NCBI RefSeq assembly: GCF_029868385.1
Contig: NZ_JARWNX010000061.1
Span: 1-64,000 of the forward strand
DNA: 64,000 bases
Source of the DNA: Nocardia cyriacigeorgica
GTDB lineage: Bacteria; Actinomycetota; Actinomycetes; Mycobacteriales; Mycobacteriaceae
Direction of reading: 5' to 3'
The position numbers and the translations under genes were made by a program. A model generated the notes under the pieces. That model was not told the DNA's origin, made no database searches, and was given only the letters and a program-made list of their open reading frames with translations. This document shows positions 34,390 to 44,136 of this stretch, piece by piece (the stretch's first letter is position 1; every line of letters starts with the position of its first letter).

Positions 34390-36495
34390 CTACATCGGCC
34401 CCGGCAGCGCCAGCCCACCGATCGCGGGCGGACGTCCCGGACCGCCCGCGTCGGTCAACAGCCGCTTGAGGATTTTGCCGGTCTCACCACGCGGTAGCGC
34501 GCTCAAGAAGGTGACGTCGCGTGGCACCGAGAAACGGCTGAGGCGATGACGGATATAGGTGCGGATCATGTCCGGGTCCAGCCCCGCGCCTTCCCGTTTG
34601 ACCACGAACGCCGCGAGCCGCTGTCCGAATTCGTCGTCGGGGACACCCACCACCGCGACCTCACTGATCTGCGGCAGATGCGACAGCGCCTCCTCCACCG
34701 GGCGCGGGAAGACGTTCTCGCCACCGGAGATGATCATCTCGTCATCGCGACCGGCGATGAACAATCGGCCCGCCACATCGAAATAGCCGAGGTCACCGGT
34801 GTCGAGCATGCCATCGGCCTCATCCGGCGGCGCGGCGTTGACGTAACCGTCGAACAGCATGTGGTTGCCGACGAAGATGCGCCCGGCCGCGCCGATCGGG
34901 ACCGGCCGGCGATTCTCACCCAGCACCGCGACCCGCGTGCCGAGCGGCGGCCTGCCAGCGGTGGTCGGCGAGGTGCGCAGATCCTCCGGTGTGGCCACCG
35001 ACGCCCAGCTGACCTCGGTGGAGCCGTACACGTTGTAGAGGATGTCGCCGTAGAGGTCCATGAACCGCAGCACCGTCGCCCCGGCCAGCGGCGCACCACA
35101 GCTGACGACATGGCGCAGGCTGGAGGTGTCGTATCTCGACCGCACCTGCACCGGCAGATCCATGATCCGGTTCACCATGGTCGGCACGACGATCAGCGTG
35201 GTCACCCGATGTTGTTCGATCCGGCACAGGCAGTCCTCGGCATCGAACCGCTCCGGCAGCACCACCGTCGAGCGCAGCGCGGTACTCAATTGCAGGCCCG
35301 CCAGCCCCCAGGTATGGAACAGGGGTGCGGGAATGAGCATCGCCTCGTCCATGCCCAGCGGAATCCGCGACAGCAGCGCGGCGATGGTGGCGAAGCCCTT
35401 CGGATGCGGGCGGCGGGCGCCCTTGGGCCTGCCGCTGGTTCCCGAGGTGAGCACGATCAACCGGCCGGGCTGGCTCGGACGACGAAACGTCTTCTGCCCC
35501 ATCGCGATCAGATCCTCGATGGTGGTGCGATCCGGGAGCGGCGGTCGGCCGTCGGTGTTGTAGCGCGGGATGTCGGTGTGCAGATAGCGCACCAGCTGTT
35601 CCAGTTCACCGTCGACGAACAGCGCCGACAAACGGTGTCGCTGCACGATCTCTTCGATGCGGCGCCCGGACAGGCCCGAATTGAGCAGGGCGACATCGAC
35701 GCCGAGTTTGCCCGCGGCCACCATGGTCTCGACCATGCCCGCGTGATTGTTCGACAGCAGCCCGATGGCGTCACCCGAGGTGAGCCCCAGCGATCCCATG
35801 GCACCGGCCAGGGCATTGGTGCGCTCATGCATCTCGGCGAAGGTGCGGCTGCCGCGGTCGTCGGCGACGGCGATGCGATCCGGTGAATGGGCGGCGCCCG
35901 CGGCGTACCCACCGGCCAGGTTGAAACCCCATTTGTTCAGCGACCGTATCTGTTTCACGGCCACATCGGGGCGGCCCGTCGCCACCACGCCGGTGGACAT
36001 CACCTGGCGCAGCACACCCACCTGATGCCGGACCGGTGAGTTCTCGCCGTTGACGACCACCGAGGTGCGCGCGCCACGGACGATATCGGCGATGCGCCGC
36101 AGCCCGCTCTCGGTCCATTCGGTGATGGCGCCGTTGGACAGCCCGGCCAGATGCGGATGCATCCGGGCGGGGCCGAAATAGGTGACGGTGACCCGGGTGC
36201 GCTCACCCTCCCCGCTCAACCGCACCGAGGCGAAACTGCCCTGCATCGGGCTGTGCAGTTCCATGCTCTCGTACCAGCGCCCGATCACCACCCGGATCTG
36301 GTGGATCCGGATGCCGGTGCTCGGGGTGCCCACCCGCAGCTCGAGCACCGGGTTCCGGTCGGGTACGTCCAGCCGTTCGGCTGCGCCGATACCCGCGAAC
36401 ACGCGTGGATAGGTTTGCGCTTCGAGCAGCAGATCCCATACTGCCGCGCGGCTTGCCGCCAATTCAGCGACCACATCGATGACGTCGGTAACCAA
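34390..36495 (-). CDS. START-like domain fused to acyl-CoA synthetase
   Basis: A 701-residue protein. Residues 1-145 form an SRPBCC/polyketide-cyclase-like domain (AASRAAVWDLLLEAQTYPR, WTESGLRRIADIVRG). Residues about 185-690 are a FadD-type AMP-forming ligase with the P-loop LTSGTSGRPKG at 349-359, YGSTEVS, DTGDLGYFD and the catalytic Lys region GETGKILKR. The ligase half would activate a fatty or other carboxylic acid to its CoA ester; the START-like half may bind the lipid substrate. The fusion is unusual. An imperfect dyad ACTGT-N17-ACAGT lies 52 bases upstream. Confidence 0.85.
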   Translation of the reverse strand: MVTDVIDVVAELAASRAAVWDLLLEAQTYPRVFAGIGAAERLDVPDRNPVLELRVGTPSTGIRIHQIRVVIGRWYESMELHSPMQGSFASVRLSGEGERTRVTVTYFGPARMHPHLAGLSNGAITEWTESGLRRIADIVRGARTSVVVNGENSPVRHQVGVLRQVMSTGVVATGRPDVAVKQIRSLNKWGFNLAGGYAAGAAHSPDRIAVADDRGSRTFAEMHERTNALAGAMGSLGLTSGDAIGLLSNNHAGMVETMVAAGKLGVDVALLNSGLSGRRIEEIVQRHRLSALFVDGELEQLVRYLHTDIPRYNTDGRPPLPDRTTIEDLIAMGQKTFRRPSQPGRLIVLTSGTSGRPKGARRPHPKGFATIAALLSRIPLGMDEAMLIPAPLFHTWGLAGLQLSTALRSTVVLPERFDAEDCLCRIEQHRVTTLIVVPTMVNRIMDLPVQVRSRYDTSSLRHVVSCGAPLAGATVLRFMDLYGDILYNVYGSTEVSWASVATPEDLRTSPTTAGRPPLGTRVAVLGENRRPVPIGAAGRIFVGNHMLFDGYVNAAPPDEADGMLDTGDLGYFDVAGRLFIAGRDDEMIISGGENVFPRPVEEALSHLPQISEVAVVGVPDDEFGQRLAAFVVKREGAGLDPDMIRTYIRHRLSRFSVPRDVTFLSALPRGETGKILKRLLTDAGGPGRPPAIGGLALPGPM

Positions 36496-36804
36496 CTGCG
36501 TACATCTTCTCGTCGGCCCGCAACGAACTCGGGTCGGCGGGTAGCTACTGTGTAACGTCAGTCACAATACAGTCGGTATGTGGTTCACACCACCACCTTT
36601 CGGCGTCGCCGCAGCCGCCGAAATCCCCCGCGAATCCTGTTGCCCGATGTTCACCACGGCTTTTGCGTCGACGACCGAACGCACGCTTGGCCGTTCCCCC
36701 AACGCCGCCCGACCAGCCCTATGACAACTCCCAACCGGATCAGGTGTGACGACAGCCACATTTTCGGCACACTGGATGTTCCGACCGACGATGAAGGAGA
36801 AGCG
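36496..36804. other. Divergent intergenic region
   Basis: No gene seen. ACTGT (36547) and ACAGT (36569) frame an imperfect 27-base dyad that includes GTCAGTCAC, a possible operator for the fused acyl-CoA synthetase. Right of about 36600 nothing stands out except the AAGGAGA ribosome site for the next gene. Confidence 0.4.
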
Positions 36805-37029
36805 ATGACGAAACCCGATCGCCGCGTGGCGATCACCCACACCGAGGAGATCCTCAACTACTTCGGTAAATGTGGCGACTGCGGCTATCCGGCGCGCGCC
36901 GCGACCACCAAACACATCTTCGACAATGGCGACGAAGAGACCTGGGTGACGGCTACCTGCTCGCTACCGTGCGGCTGGGCCGATCGGGTCCGGCCGACCA
37001 TGATGACGACGGGGCAACGTCGGCACTGA
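36805..37029 (+). CDS. Small zinc-ribbon-like protein
   Basis: 74 residues. CGDCG (Cys23, Cys26) and CSLPCGW (Cys52, Cys56) form a CxxC...CxxxC pattern likely to bind zinc. Preceded by AAGGAGA at a good distance. Basic C-terminus. Family not recognised; small Cys proteins of this sort recur in Nocardia and Mycobacterium. It is followed closely by the LLM gene. Confidence 0.68.
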   Translation: MTKPDRRVAITHTEEILNYFGKCGDCGYPARAATTKHIFDNGDEETWVTATCSLPCGWADRVRPTMMTTGQRRH

Positions 37030-37074
37030 ACGCCCGGCCGCGCCCGCGAGCCCGATGTGCGGCACGATGGCGAT

Positions 37075-37995
37075 ATGGAACTGCGTATCTTCACCGAGCC
37101 GCAACAGGGCGCCGACTACGACACGCTCCTCACCGTCGCGAAGGCCGCCGAAGACCTCGGCTACGGCGCCTTCTTCCGATCCGATCACTATCTCGCGATG
37201 GGTGATGCCAGCGGTTTGCCCGGGCCGACCGATGCGTGGATCACCCTCGCCGGTCTGGCCAGGGAAACCACACGCATCCGGCTCGGCACGCTGGTCACCG
37301 CGGCGACGTTCCGGCTGCCAGGGCCGCTGGCCATCCAGGTCGCGCAGGTGGATCAGATGTCGGGCGGCCGGGTGGAGCTCGGTCTCGGCAGCGGATGGTT
37401 CGCCGAAGAGCATGCCGCGTACGGTATCCCGTTTCCCGAGGACAAGTTCGCCCGCTTCGAGGAACAGCTGGCCGTCATCACCGGACTGTGGGAAACCAAG
37501 CTCGGCGATACGTTCACCTTCGACGGCGCCCACTATCAGCTCACCGATTCGCCCGCGCTGCCCAAGCCGGTGCAGGATCCGCCGCCGATCCTGATCGGCG
37601 GCAAGGGCGCGCGTCGCACCCCACGATTGGCGGCGCGTTACGCCACCGAATTCAATATGCCGTTCTCCTCGCTCGAGGAGACCGCCACCCAGTTCGACCG
37701 GGTCCGTGCCGCCGTCGCCGAGCGTGGCCGCGCCCCGGGCGAGATGATCTATTCGAATGCGCTGGTCGCATGTGTCGGCAGCAGCGATGCCGAGGTGGCG
37801 CGGCGGGCCGAGGCGATCGGGCGCGCGGTCGACGAAGTGAAGACCAACGGCCTCGCCGGTTCTCCCGCCGAGGTGGTCGACAAGATCGGGCGCTTCGCCG
37901 AGCTGGGCACCGAACGCATCTATCTCCAGATCCTCGACCTCGCCGATCTCGATCATCTGGCGCTGATCGCGCAGCAGGTGGGTTCGCAGCTGTGA
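37075..37995 (+). CDS. LLM-class F420-dependent oxidoreductase
   Basis: A 306-residue luciferase-fold protein: MELRIFTEPQQGADYDTLLTVAKAAEDLGYGAFFRSDHY, TTRIRLGTLVTAATFRLPGPLAIQVAQVDQMSGGRVELGLGSGW and PPPILIGGKGARRTPRLAARYA. It belongs to the TIGR03560-type F420-linked group. It would use F420H2/F420; substrate unknown. A start six residues upstream (37057) is possible; 37075 fits the family N-terminus. Confidence 0.85.
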   Translation: MELRIFTEPQQGADYDTLLTVAKAAEDLGYGAFFRSDHYLAMGDASGLPGPTDAWITLAGLARETTRIRLGTLVTAATFRLPGPLAIQVAQVDQMSGGRVELGLGSGWFAEEHAAYGIPFPEDKFARFEEQLAVITGLWETKLGDTFTFDGAHYQLTDSPALPKPVQDPPPILIGGKGARRTPRLAARYATEFNMPFSSLEETATQFDRVRAAVAERGRAPGEMIYSNALVACVGSSDAEVARRAEAIGRAVDEVKTNGLAGSPAEVVDKIGRFAELGTERIYLQILDLADLDHLALIAQQVGSQL

Positions 37996-38142
37996 AGTCG
38001 GCCGCGGTCGTCGGCAGGTCATCGCCGGTATGGGACATTTACCCGCGGGCCAGGCGACCGCACCGGTCGACGGACACCCCGGTGTCGGCCCGTCCCCGAT
38101 GACACGCGGCGCGCGCCGCAGGCCGAATGGATAGCAGTAGCA

Positions 38143-39477
38143 GTGACCGCAGGACCGACCACCTCGACCGTCGCGCCGACCCACCGCAAGGTCGCCACGG
38201 CGACCCTCGTCGGCACCACCCTCGAGTGGTACGACTTCATGCTCTACGGCACCGCGTCGGCGCTCATCTTCGGCAAACAGTTCTTTCCCTCGATGAGCCC
38301 CGCGGCCGGGACCCTGGCCGCGTTCGCCACCTTCGCGGTCGGGTTCGGTGCGCGGCCGGTCGGTGGGCTGCTGTTCGGGCATTTCGGCGACCGGGTCGGC
38401 CGGCGCGCCACGCTGGTGGTGTCGCTGATCCTGATGGGGGTGAGTTCGACCCTGATCGGCGTGCTGCCGACCTACGACAGCATCGGGTTCCTGGCGCCGG
38501 TCCTGCTGGTGGTGTTGCGGCTGGTCCAGGGTGTCGGACTCGGCGGTGAGGCGGCGGGCGCGGTGGTGTTCTCCATGGAGCACGCGCCGCGCGGGCGGCT
38601 CAACCGCTACGCGAGTTTCCCGCAGATGGGGACGCCGGCCGGGCTCATTCTCGCCAACGCGATATTCCTGGGCACCAGCGCGTTGATGCCGGAGGACGCC
38701 TTCCTGTCCTGGGGCTGGCGGATCCCGTTCCTGCTGAGTGTGGTGCTGGTGTCGGTCGGGCTCGCGGTACGGCTCACCATCACCGAATCGGCGCAGTACG
38801 CGGATCTGATCGAACGCGGTGAGGTGCGGTCGTTCCCGTTGCGGGACGCGTTGCGGGTCGGTCCGGCCCGGCTGCTGCTCATCCTGTGCGCGGCCATCGC
38901 GACCTCGGCGGTGGTGTACATCTTCATGGTCTTCACGCTGACCTACGGCACCGATTCGCTGGATTTCAGCCGCGATTTCCTGCTGCTCGGGGTGATCGTG
39001 TCCTCGGTGCTGTGGTGTCTGACCATGCCGCTGTGGGGTGCGCTGGCAGACCGTCACGGCACCCACCGGGTCTTCCTCGCGGGCACGGCCGCGCTGATGT
39101 TGTGGTCGGCGGTGTATTTCCCGCTGATGAACACCGGCAATGCCGTGGTGGTGTACGTGGCGCTGCTCGGGATGGGTCTGGTGCTGCCGATCAGTCACAG
39201 CGTGGGCGGCATCATCGTCGCGGAACTGTTCCCGGCGGCCGTGCGCTATTCGGGGACCTCGCTCATCGTCCAGGTGTCGGTGATCCTCGGCGGCGGCCTC
39301 GCCCCGCTCATCGCCACCGCGCTGTGGACAGCGGGGTCGTCGTCGCTGGCGGTCAGCTGCTATGCGGTCGGGATCTGCGCGTTGAGTGCGATCAGCACCT
39401 ACGTCTTGTTCTGGGTGTTGCCCCGGATGCGGCGGTACCCGGTCGAGGAGGCGGCCGAGGTGGGCGTCCGGGCATAG
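38143..39477 (+). CDS. MFS transporter, metabolite:H+ symporter (MHS) family
   Basis: A 444-residue, 12-TM protein: LVGTTLEWYDFMLYGTASAL in TM1, GLLFGHFGDRVGRRATL after TM2, RLVQGVGLGGEAAGAV, and AELFPAAVRYSGTSL late in the sequence, all MHS hallmarks (ShiA/ProP/KgtP type). It imports a small carboxylate or osmolyte with protons. GTG start at 38143. No adjacent catabolic genes identify the substrate. Confidence 0.87.
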   Translation: MTAGPTTSTVAPTHRKVATATLVGTTLEWYDFMLYGTASALIFGKQFFPSMSPAAGTLAAFATFAVGFGARPVGGLLFGHFGDRVGRRATLVVSLILMGVSSTLIGVLPTYDSIGFLAPVLLVVLRLVQGVGLGGEAAGAVVFSMEHAPRGRLNRYASFPQMGTPAGLILANAIFLGTSALMPEDAFLSWGWRIPFLLSVVLVSVGLAVRLTITESAQYADLIERGEVRSFPLRDALRVGPARLLLILCAAIATSAVVYIFMVFTLTYGTDSLDFSRDFLLLGVIVSSVLWCLTMPLWGALADRHGTHRVFLAGTAALMLWSAVYFPLMNTGNAVVVYVALLGMGLVLPISHSVGGIIVAELFPAAVRYSGTSLIVQVSVILGGGLAPLIATALWTAGSSSLAVSCYAVGICALSAISTYVLFWVLPRMRRYPVEEAAEVGVRA

Positions 39478-39566
39478 CCGGTACTCGCGCTACGGCGCGG
39501 TTGCGGGCACGATCGAACTGGACGGCTACTCGACGACTCGGCTACTCGTCCCGGAGGTCAACGATC

Positions 39567-40826
39567 ATGCGCGTACGCCAGACGACGGCTGCCCCCGCAC
39601 GTGGGACGTCCACTCCGGTCGATGATCGCTGCCGTCGTGGCGTCCGGTCCGCCGTCGGCCCTCCACGCCGCGGCCTCATCCCGCGGAGCTGTCCCACACC
39701 GGACCGGCCTGTCGCACGTTCGACGACCGTATCGCTGCGCCGAGTTCTCGCCGCCGCTGTGCTCGCGTGCGGTGTGGCGGGATGCGCTGACGATACAACC
39801 GGCCGGCCCGAGAATTCGCCGCCGCCACTGGCGGTGACGACCGAGACGAGCCGGCCGGCAGGCACCGTGGACCTGGCTGCCGCCGAGGAAGTGGCCGCAG
39901 GTATCGAGACGCCGTGGGGCCTGGATTTCTTACCCGACGGCGCCGCGCTGGTCGCCGAGCGCGATACCGGGCGGGTCCTGCGGATCGTGCCCGGTCGCCC
40001 CGCGGAGCAGGTGTACGAGGTGCCCGGTGTGGTGGCGGGTGGTGAGGGCGGTCTGCTCGGGCTCGCGATCTCGCCCCGGTATGCCGAGGACGGCCTGGTG
40101 TATGCCTATTTCACCGCTGACTCGGATAACCGCATCGTCCGGTTCCGCCTCGGGGTACCTCCCGAAATCGTGTTCGATGGTATCGCGAAGTCCGGCAACC
40201 ACAATGGTGGCCGCATTGCGTTCGGGCCCGATGGAATGCTGTACGTGGGTACCGGTGATGCCGGCAGGCGCATCGATTCGCAGGACCCGGACAGCCCCAA
40301 CGGCAAGATCTTGCGCCTCACCCCGGACGGCGGCCCCGCTCCGGGCAACCCGCGCGCCGACTCCCCTGTCTACTCGCTCGGCCATCGCAATGTCCAAGGC
40401 CTGGCCTGGGATTCGGCGGGACGGTTGTTCGCCGCGGAATTCGGCCAGAACGATGTCGACGAGATCAACCTGATCGAGCCGGGACGCAATTACGGCTGGC
40501 CCGCGGTGGAAGGGACCGGCGGCGGCGATCGCGGTTTCACCGAGCCCCTGGTGACCTGGTCCACCGCTGAGGCGTCACCGTCGGGGATCGCCATCGCCGC
40601 GAATACCCTGTATGCCGCCGCATTACGTGGCGAACGGCTGTGGACCGTACCGCTCACCGACTCCGGTACAGACACACCCGCCGATCATTTCCTCGACGAA
40701 TACGGACGTCTGCGAACCGTCGTGGTGGCCCCGGACGGGGCGCTGTGGCTCACCACATCAAATACCGACGGCCGCGGCGATATCCGCTCCGGCGACGACC
40801 GGATCCTGCGATTCCCCGCACGTTGA
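39567..40826 (+). CDS. PQQ-type soluble sugar dehydrogenase, lipoprotein
   Basis: A 419-residue protein. From about residue 105 it has the Gdh-B/aldose sugar dehydrogenase six-bladed propeller: TPWGLDFLPDGAALVAERDTGR, GEGGLLGLAISPRY, GNHNGGRIAFGPDGMLYVGTGDAG, SLGHRNVQGLAWD and the QNDVDEIN block. A lipoprotein signal (RRVLAAAVLACGVAGC, Cys73) lies unusually deep. The start at 39567 is backed by GGAGG but leaves a 55-residue Arg/Pro-rich N-terminal extension; an unnoticed alternative start nearer the signal is possible. Acts outside the membrane on sugars with PQQ if present. Confidence 0.8.
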   Translation: MRVRQTTAAPARGTSTPVDDRCRRGVRSAVGPPRRGLIPRSCPTPDRPVARSTTVSLRRVLAAAVLACGVAGCADDTTGRPENSPPPLAVTTETSRPAGTVDLAAAEEVAAGIETPWGLDFLPDGAALVAERDTGRVLRIVPGRPAEQVYEVPGVVAGGEGGLLGLAISPRYAEDGLVYAYFTADSDNRIVRFRLGVPPEIVFDGIAKSGNHNGGRIAFGPDGMLYVGTGDAGRRIDSQDPDSPNGKILRLTPDGGPAPGNPRADSPVYSLGHRNVQGLAWDSAGRLFAAEFGQNDVDEINLIEPGRNYGWPAVEGTGGGDRGFTEPLVTWSTAEASPSGIAIAANTLYAAALRGERLWTVPLTDSGTDTPADHFLDEYGRLRTVVVAPDGALWLTTSNTDGRGDIRSGDDRILRFPAR

Positions 40827-40898
40827 GCACCGATGCCGGTCGCATCTCCTCGACGTGCCGACCCTCCGGGTCCACCCGGCAGTGCGGCCCGCACCTGA

Positions 40899-42311
40899 TC
40901 AGTTGTAGGAGTTCGCGACCCCGTTCAGCAGATTCTCCAGGGTGTCATAGGCCGGGATGTCGACCACGTCGATGAGGTCGCGGGCGACGGGGACCTCGTT
41001 GGCGTCGGCGACGGCAGTGAATTTCGCGGCGTCACCGGTGCGGAAACCGTGTTCGGCGGCCAGCGATTGCAGCTTCGGGTCGGTGGACAGCAGTCGGCCG
41101 ATCCGGTCGCCGTCCTCGTTCAACGGCACCAGGGTGTGCCGCGACAGCACGGTGGGCGATGGGTAGAGCAGCACCATTCCCGGTGCGATCCGATCACCGA
41201 TCGCGGCGGCGACATACTGCGCCTCATACGCCCACACCATCGGCGCGGGGCCCATACCTGAGGTGAGGTATTCGCCGAACGGGCCTTCGGAGGAGTTCTC
41301 GGTGTAGCCCTGGGCGGCGAACAGCCGCGAAAGCAGTGGCAGCACATGCGCTTCCGCCGCCGCTCCGCGCACCACGGCATTGCCATTGGCGACATATCCG
41401 GCGACGGCCAGATACATGGCGGCGGAATTGGAGCTGCGGGGGTCGGTGGTGGATACCAGCACGTTCTTGCGCACCGGATAGGTGGTGTTGCCCTCGAGCT
41501 GATCCCACTGCACGCCACGGGCGACCAGGTCCAGGTAGGCCGACATGTCGAAAGTCGGTGTCGGGCCGGGCTTCACCACGCCGGCGCGGGTCAGCAGATC
41601 GACGATCGGCTGGAAGGTGGCGATCACCATCGGCGAGGAGAACGGCGTGTACTGCGTGCTCACCCCCGCTTCCCGCTGAATCCGTTCCGCGGCGGGAAGA
41701 CTCGACGGGAATGCGAAATCGAGGCCGTCGAGTTCGACCGACGTGGCGATCTGGCGTGAACCCGCGGGCCGGACCTCGACATCGATGCCGTGCTCGGCCA
41801 GCGCGGCCGCCACGCGCGGATCATCGAAGAACGCCATCTTCTCCGAGCCGACAACACCCTCGACGACCGTCAACGGCGCAGTAGCGGCGGCAGCAGGGGC
41901 CGGTTCCGGATCGCGCACCGCGGCGACGGCGACGGCGGCGACAACCAGCACTCCGACGACACCGAGCACCGGCACCAGACGTCCGCGTGAGAACAGCGCG
42001 GCACGCAAGGTTTCCGGCAGGTGACGAGAAACAGAATTCGAATCGAACAATTCGTTATCGGATTTCTCCGGCGCCGCTTCGATTCTCGTGACGACCTTTT
42101 CTACGACCGGTTCCGGGTCGAGTTCCCTGCGCACGATCCGTTCGACCAGAATGGGTACGAAATCCCTGATCGGCCGACCGTCGAAACGTTGGTGCGCATC
42201 CTGCACCGCGCTGCCGACCCGCTCCGGGCTGTGCGCGTCGGTGAAGTTGTCGACCAGGCGATTCTCCAAGTCCCGTATCGCTTTTTCCTCACGGACGGTA
42301 TCGAGCTCCAC
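40899..42311 (-). CDS. Membrane-anchored extracellular substrate-binding-like protein
   Basis: A 470-residue protein. Cytoplasmic helical domain at about 5-65 (REEKAIRDLENRLVDNFTDAHSPERVGSAVQDAHQRFDGRPIRDFVPILVERI), the three-helix bundle seen in several Nocardia/Rhodococcus proteins; one TM helix at about 112-132; then a large outer domain resembling bacterial solute-binding or vWA-partner proteins (GSEKMAFFDDPRVAAALAEHGIDVEV, MVWAYEAQYVAAAIG). GTG 42311 is preferred because GAGGAGA precedes it; 42359 gives 16 more residues. Function unknown. Confidence 0.68.
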   Translation of the reverse strand: MELDTVREEKAIRDLENRLVDNFTDAHSPERVGSAVQDAHQRFDGRPIRDFVPILVERIVRRELDPEPVVEKVVTRIEAAPEKSDNELFDSNSVSRHLPETLRAALFSRGRLVPVLGVVGVLVVAAVAVAAVRDPEPAPAAAATAPLTVVEGVVGSEKMAFFDDPRVAAALAEHGIDVEVRPAGSRQIATSVELDGLDFAFPSSLPAAERIQREAGVSTQYTPFSSPMVIATFQPIVDLLTRAGVVKPGPTPTFDMSAYLDLVARGVQWDQLEGNTTYPVRKNVLVSTTDPRSSNSAAMYLAVAGYVANGNAVVRGAAAEAHVLPLLSRLFAAQGYTENSSEGPFGEYLTSGMGPAPMVWAYEAQYVAAAIGDRIAPGMVLLYPSPTVLSRHTLVPLNEDGDRIGRLLSTDPKLQSLAAEHGFRTGDAAKFTAVADANEVPVARDLIDVVDIPAYDTLENLLNGVANSYN

Positions 42312-42440
42312 CTGTTCTCCTCGGCGCCGGACCAACGGGACGGGCGGCCTCCGCGCCACCCACGGGCGCCAACCCTACCGTCATATTCGCCGACCCGATA
42401 CTCGGGTGGAAATAATAGGAAGAAACTGCTTCCTACCGAA

Positions 42441-44000
42441 TTACCCACCGGCGCTGGTGGCTTCCAGTACCGCCATCGCCGCATTGTGACCGGGAATACC
42501 ACTGACACCGCCACCGCGGAGCGCACCGGCACCGCAGAGGAAGACATTCGGCTGCCCCGTGGCCACACCCCATCGCGCGCCCGGATCGTCGCGGCGATCG
42601 TCGTCGTGACGATACGGGAAGGCCAGATCGCGGTGGAAGATGTGGCCGCCGGGCAAGCCCACCTCGGCCTCGAGGTCGAGCGGCGATTTCGCCTCCAGGC
42701 ATGGGATGCCGTCGGTGTCCACGGCGAGGCAATCCCGGATCGGTTCGGCGAACACCGCGTCCAGCTGCGCCAGCGTGGCCGCGACCAGCTCGTCTTTCAC
42801 GGCCGCCGATGTGTTCTCGAACAGTCTTGTGGGCGTGTGTAATCCGAACAGCGTCAGGGTGTGTAGGCCGGATGCTCCTGCACCGAGGATGCTGGGGTCG
42901 GTGAGGGTATGACAGTAGATCTCCGCCGGTGGCGCCGACGGGATCCGCCCCGAGGCGGCTTCGATGTAGGCGTGTTCGAGCTGCGAGTACGACTCGGTCA
43001 CATGGAGTGTCCCGGCGAAGGCGTCGCGTGGATCGACGTCCGGGTCACGCAGCCTGGGTAACCGGCGTAGAACCATATTCATCTTCAGTTGTGCGCCTTC
43101 GGGTTTCGGCCCGGTCGCCTCACCGAGCAAGCTGCTCAGCTGCGCCGGTGCCGCGTTCACCAGCACGTGGCGTGCACCGACCACACCTCTGTCCCAACGG
43201 ATCTCGGCACGCGCACCATCGGTATCGATGCCCGTGACGGTGCATCCGGTGCGCACCTGCACACCGGATGTGCGGGCGGCCGTGGCCAATGCGGTGGTGA
43301 GGGCGCCCATTCCACCGACCGGAACATCCCAGTCGCCGGTACCGCCGCCGATCACGTGGTAGAGGAAGCAGCGGTTCTGGCGCAGGGTCGGATCGTGGGC
43401 GTGGGTGAAGGTGCCGATCAGCGCGTCGGTGAACACGACGCCGCGGACGACGTCGTCGGCGAACCACGACTCGATCGTCTCACCGAGCGGACGCTCGAAC
43501 ACGGCGTCCCAGGTGTGCGAATCATCGACCACGCGTTGCAGTTCCGTGCGGGTGGGTAGCGGACGGGTCAACGTCGGGAACACGCGACGCGCCAATGTTC
43601 CGGTCATCGCGTAGAATCGCTGCCACGCCTGGAATTCCCGATCCGACCCGGTCAGGCGCACGAAACTGTCCCTGGTCCGCGTCTGCGACGCGGCGTCGAC
43701 CAGCAGACCGCTGCCGCCGACCGGGGTGTAGGAGGAGATGGTGCGGCGTCTGGTCTCGAAGCGCAGGCCGAGGTCGGTGACGATCTGCCGCGGCAACAGG
43801 CTCACCAGATACGAATAGCGCGACAATCGGACGTCCACACCGGGGAACACCCGCGCCGACACGGCCGCACCGCCCACCTCGGCATGTTGCTCGAGCACCA
43901 GTACCGAACGGCCCGCACGAGCCAGATAGGCGGCGGCGACCAGTCCGTTGTGGCCACCGCCGACGACCACCACGTCGTAGTCCGAACGTGTCGATGTCAT
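42441..44000 (-). CDS. PYROXD2/phytoene-desaturase-like FAD oxidoreductase
   Basis: A 519-residue flavoprotein: FAD-binding VVVGGGHNGLVAAAYLARAG at 11-30 and EQHAEVGGAAVSARVFPG, with the C-terminal CGAGALRGGGVSGIPGHNAA characteristic of the PYROXD2 branch of the CrtI-like superfamily. Such enzymes are annotated as NAD(P)/FAD-dependent oxidoreductases with unknown substrates. No carotenoid genes are near. Divergent from the SWIM gene cassette. Confidence 0.83.
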   Translation of the reverse strand: MTSTRSDYDVVVVGGGHNGLVAAAYLARAGRSVLVLEQHAEVGGAAVSARVFPGVDVRLSRYSYLVSLLPRQIVTDLGLRFETRRRTISSYTPVGGSGLLVDAASQTRTRDSFVRLTGSDREFQAWQRFYAMTGTLARRVFPTLTRPLPTRTELQRVVDDSHTWDAVFERPLGETIESWFADDVVRGVVFTDALIGTFTHAHDPTLRQNRCFLYHVIGGGTGDWDVPVGGMGALTTALATAARTSGVQVRTGCTVTGIDTDGARAEIRWDRGVVGARHVLVNAAPAQLSSLLGEATGPKPEGAQLKMNMVLRRLPRLRDPDVDPRDAFAGTLHVTESYSQLEHAYIEAASGRIPSAPPAEIYCHTLTDPSILGAGASGLHTLTLFGLHTPTRLFENTSAAVKDELVAATLAQLDAVFAEPIRDCLAVDTDGIPCLEAKSPLDLEAEVGLPGGHIFHRDLAFPYRHDDDRRDDPGARWGVATGQPNVFLCGAGALRGGGVSGIPGHNAAMAVLEATSAGG

Positions 44001-44136
44001 GGTCTCTCGATAGCACGGATCGCGCTCCGCCGAAAGCTTCGCGCAGGTCGGCCACGGTGCGCCGCACGGCGCGGAACTTGTCGGTGGGCTCGCGTAGCTT
44101 CATGGCCATGTCGATCGGACGGGGAGGAGTGCGGTG

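Noticed and set aside
36964..39198. A 744-codon minus-strand open frame opposite the LLM and MHS genes
   Set aside because: His/Arg/Gln-rich shadow of two clear plus-strand genes; no ribosome site or family match.
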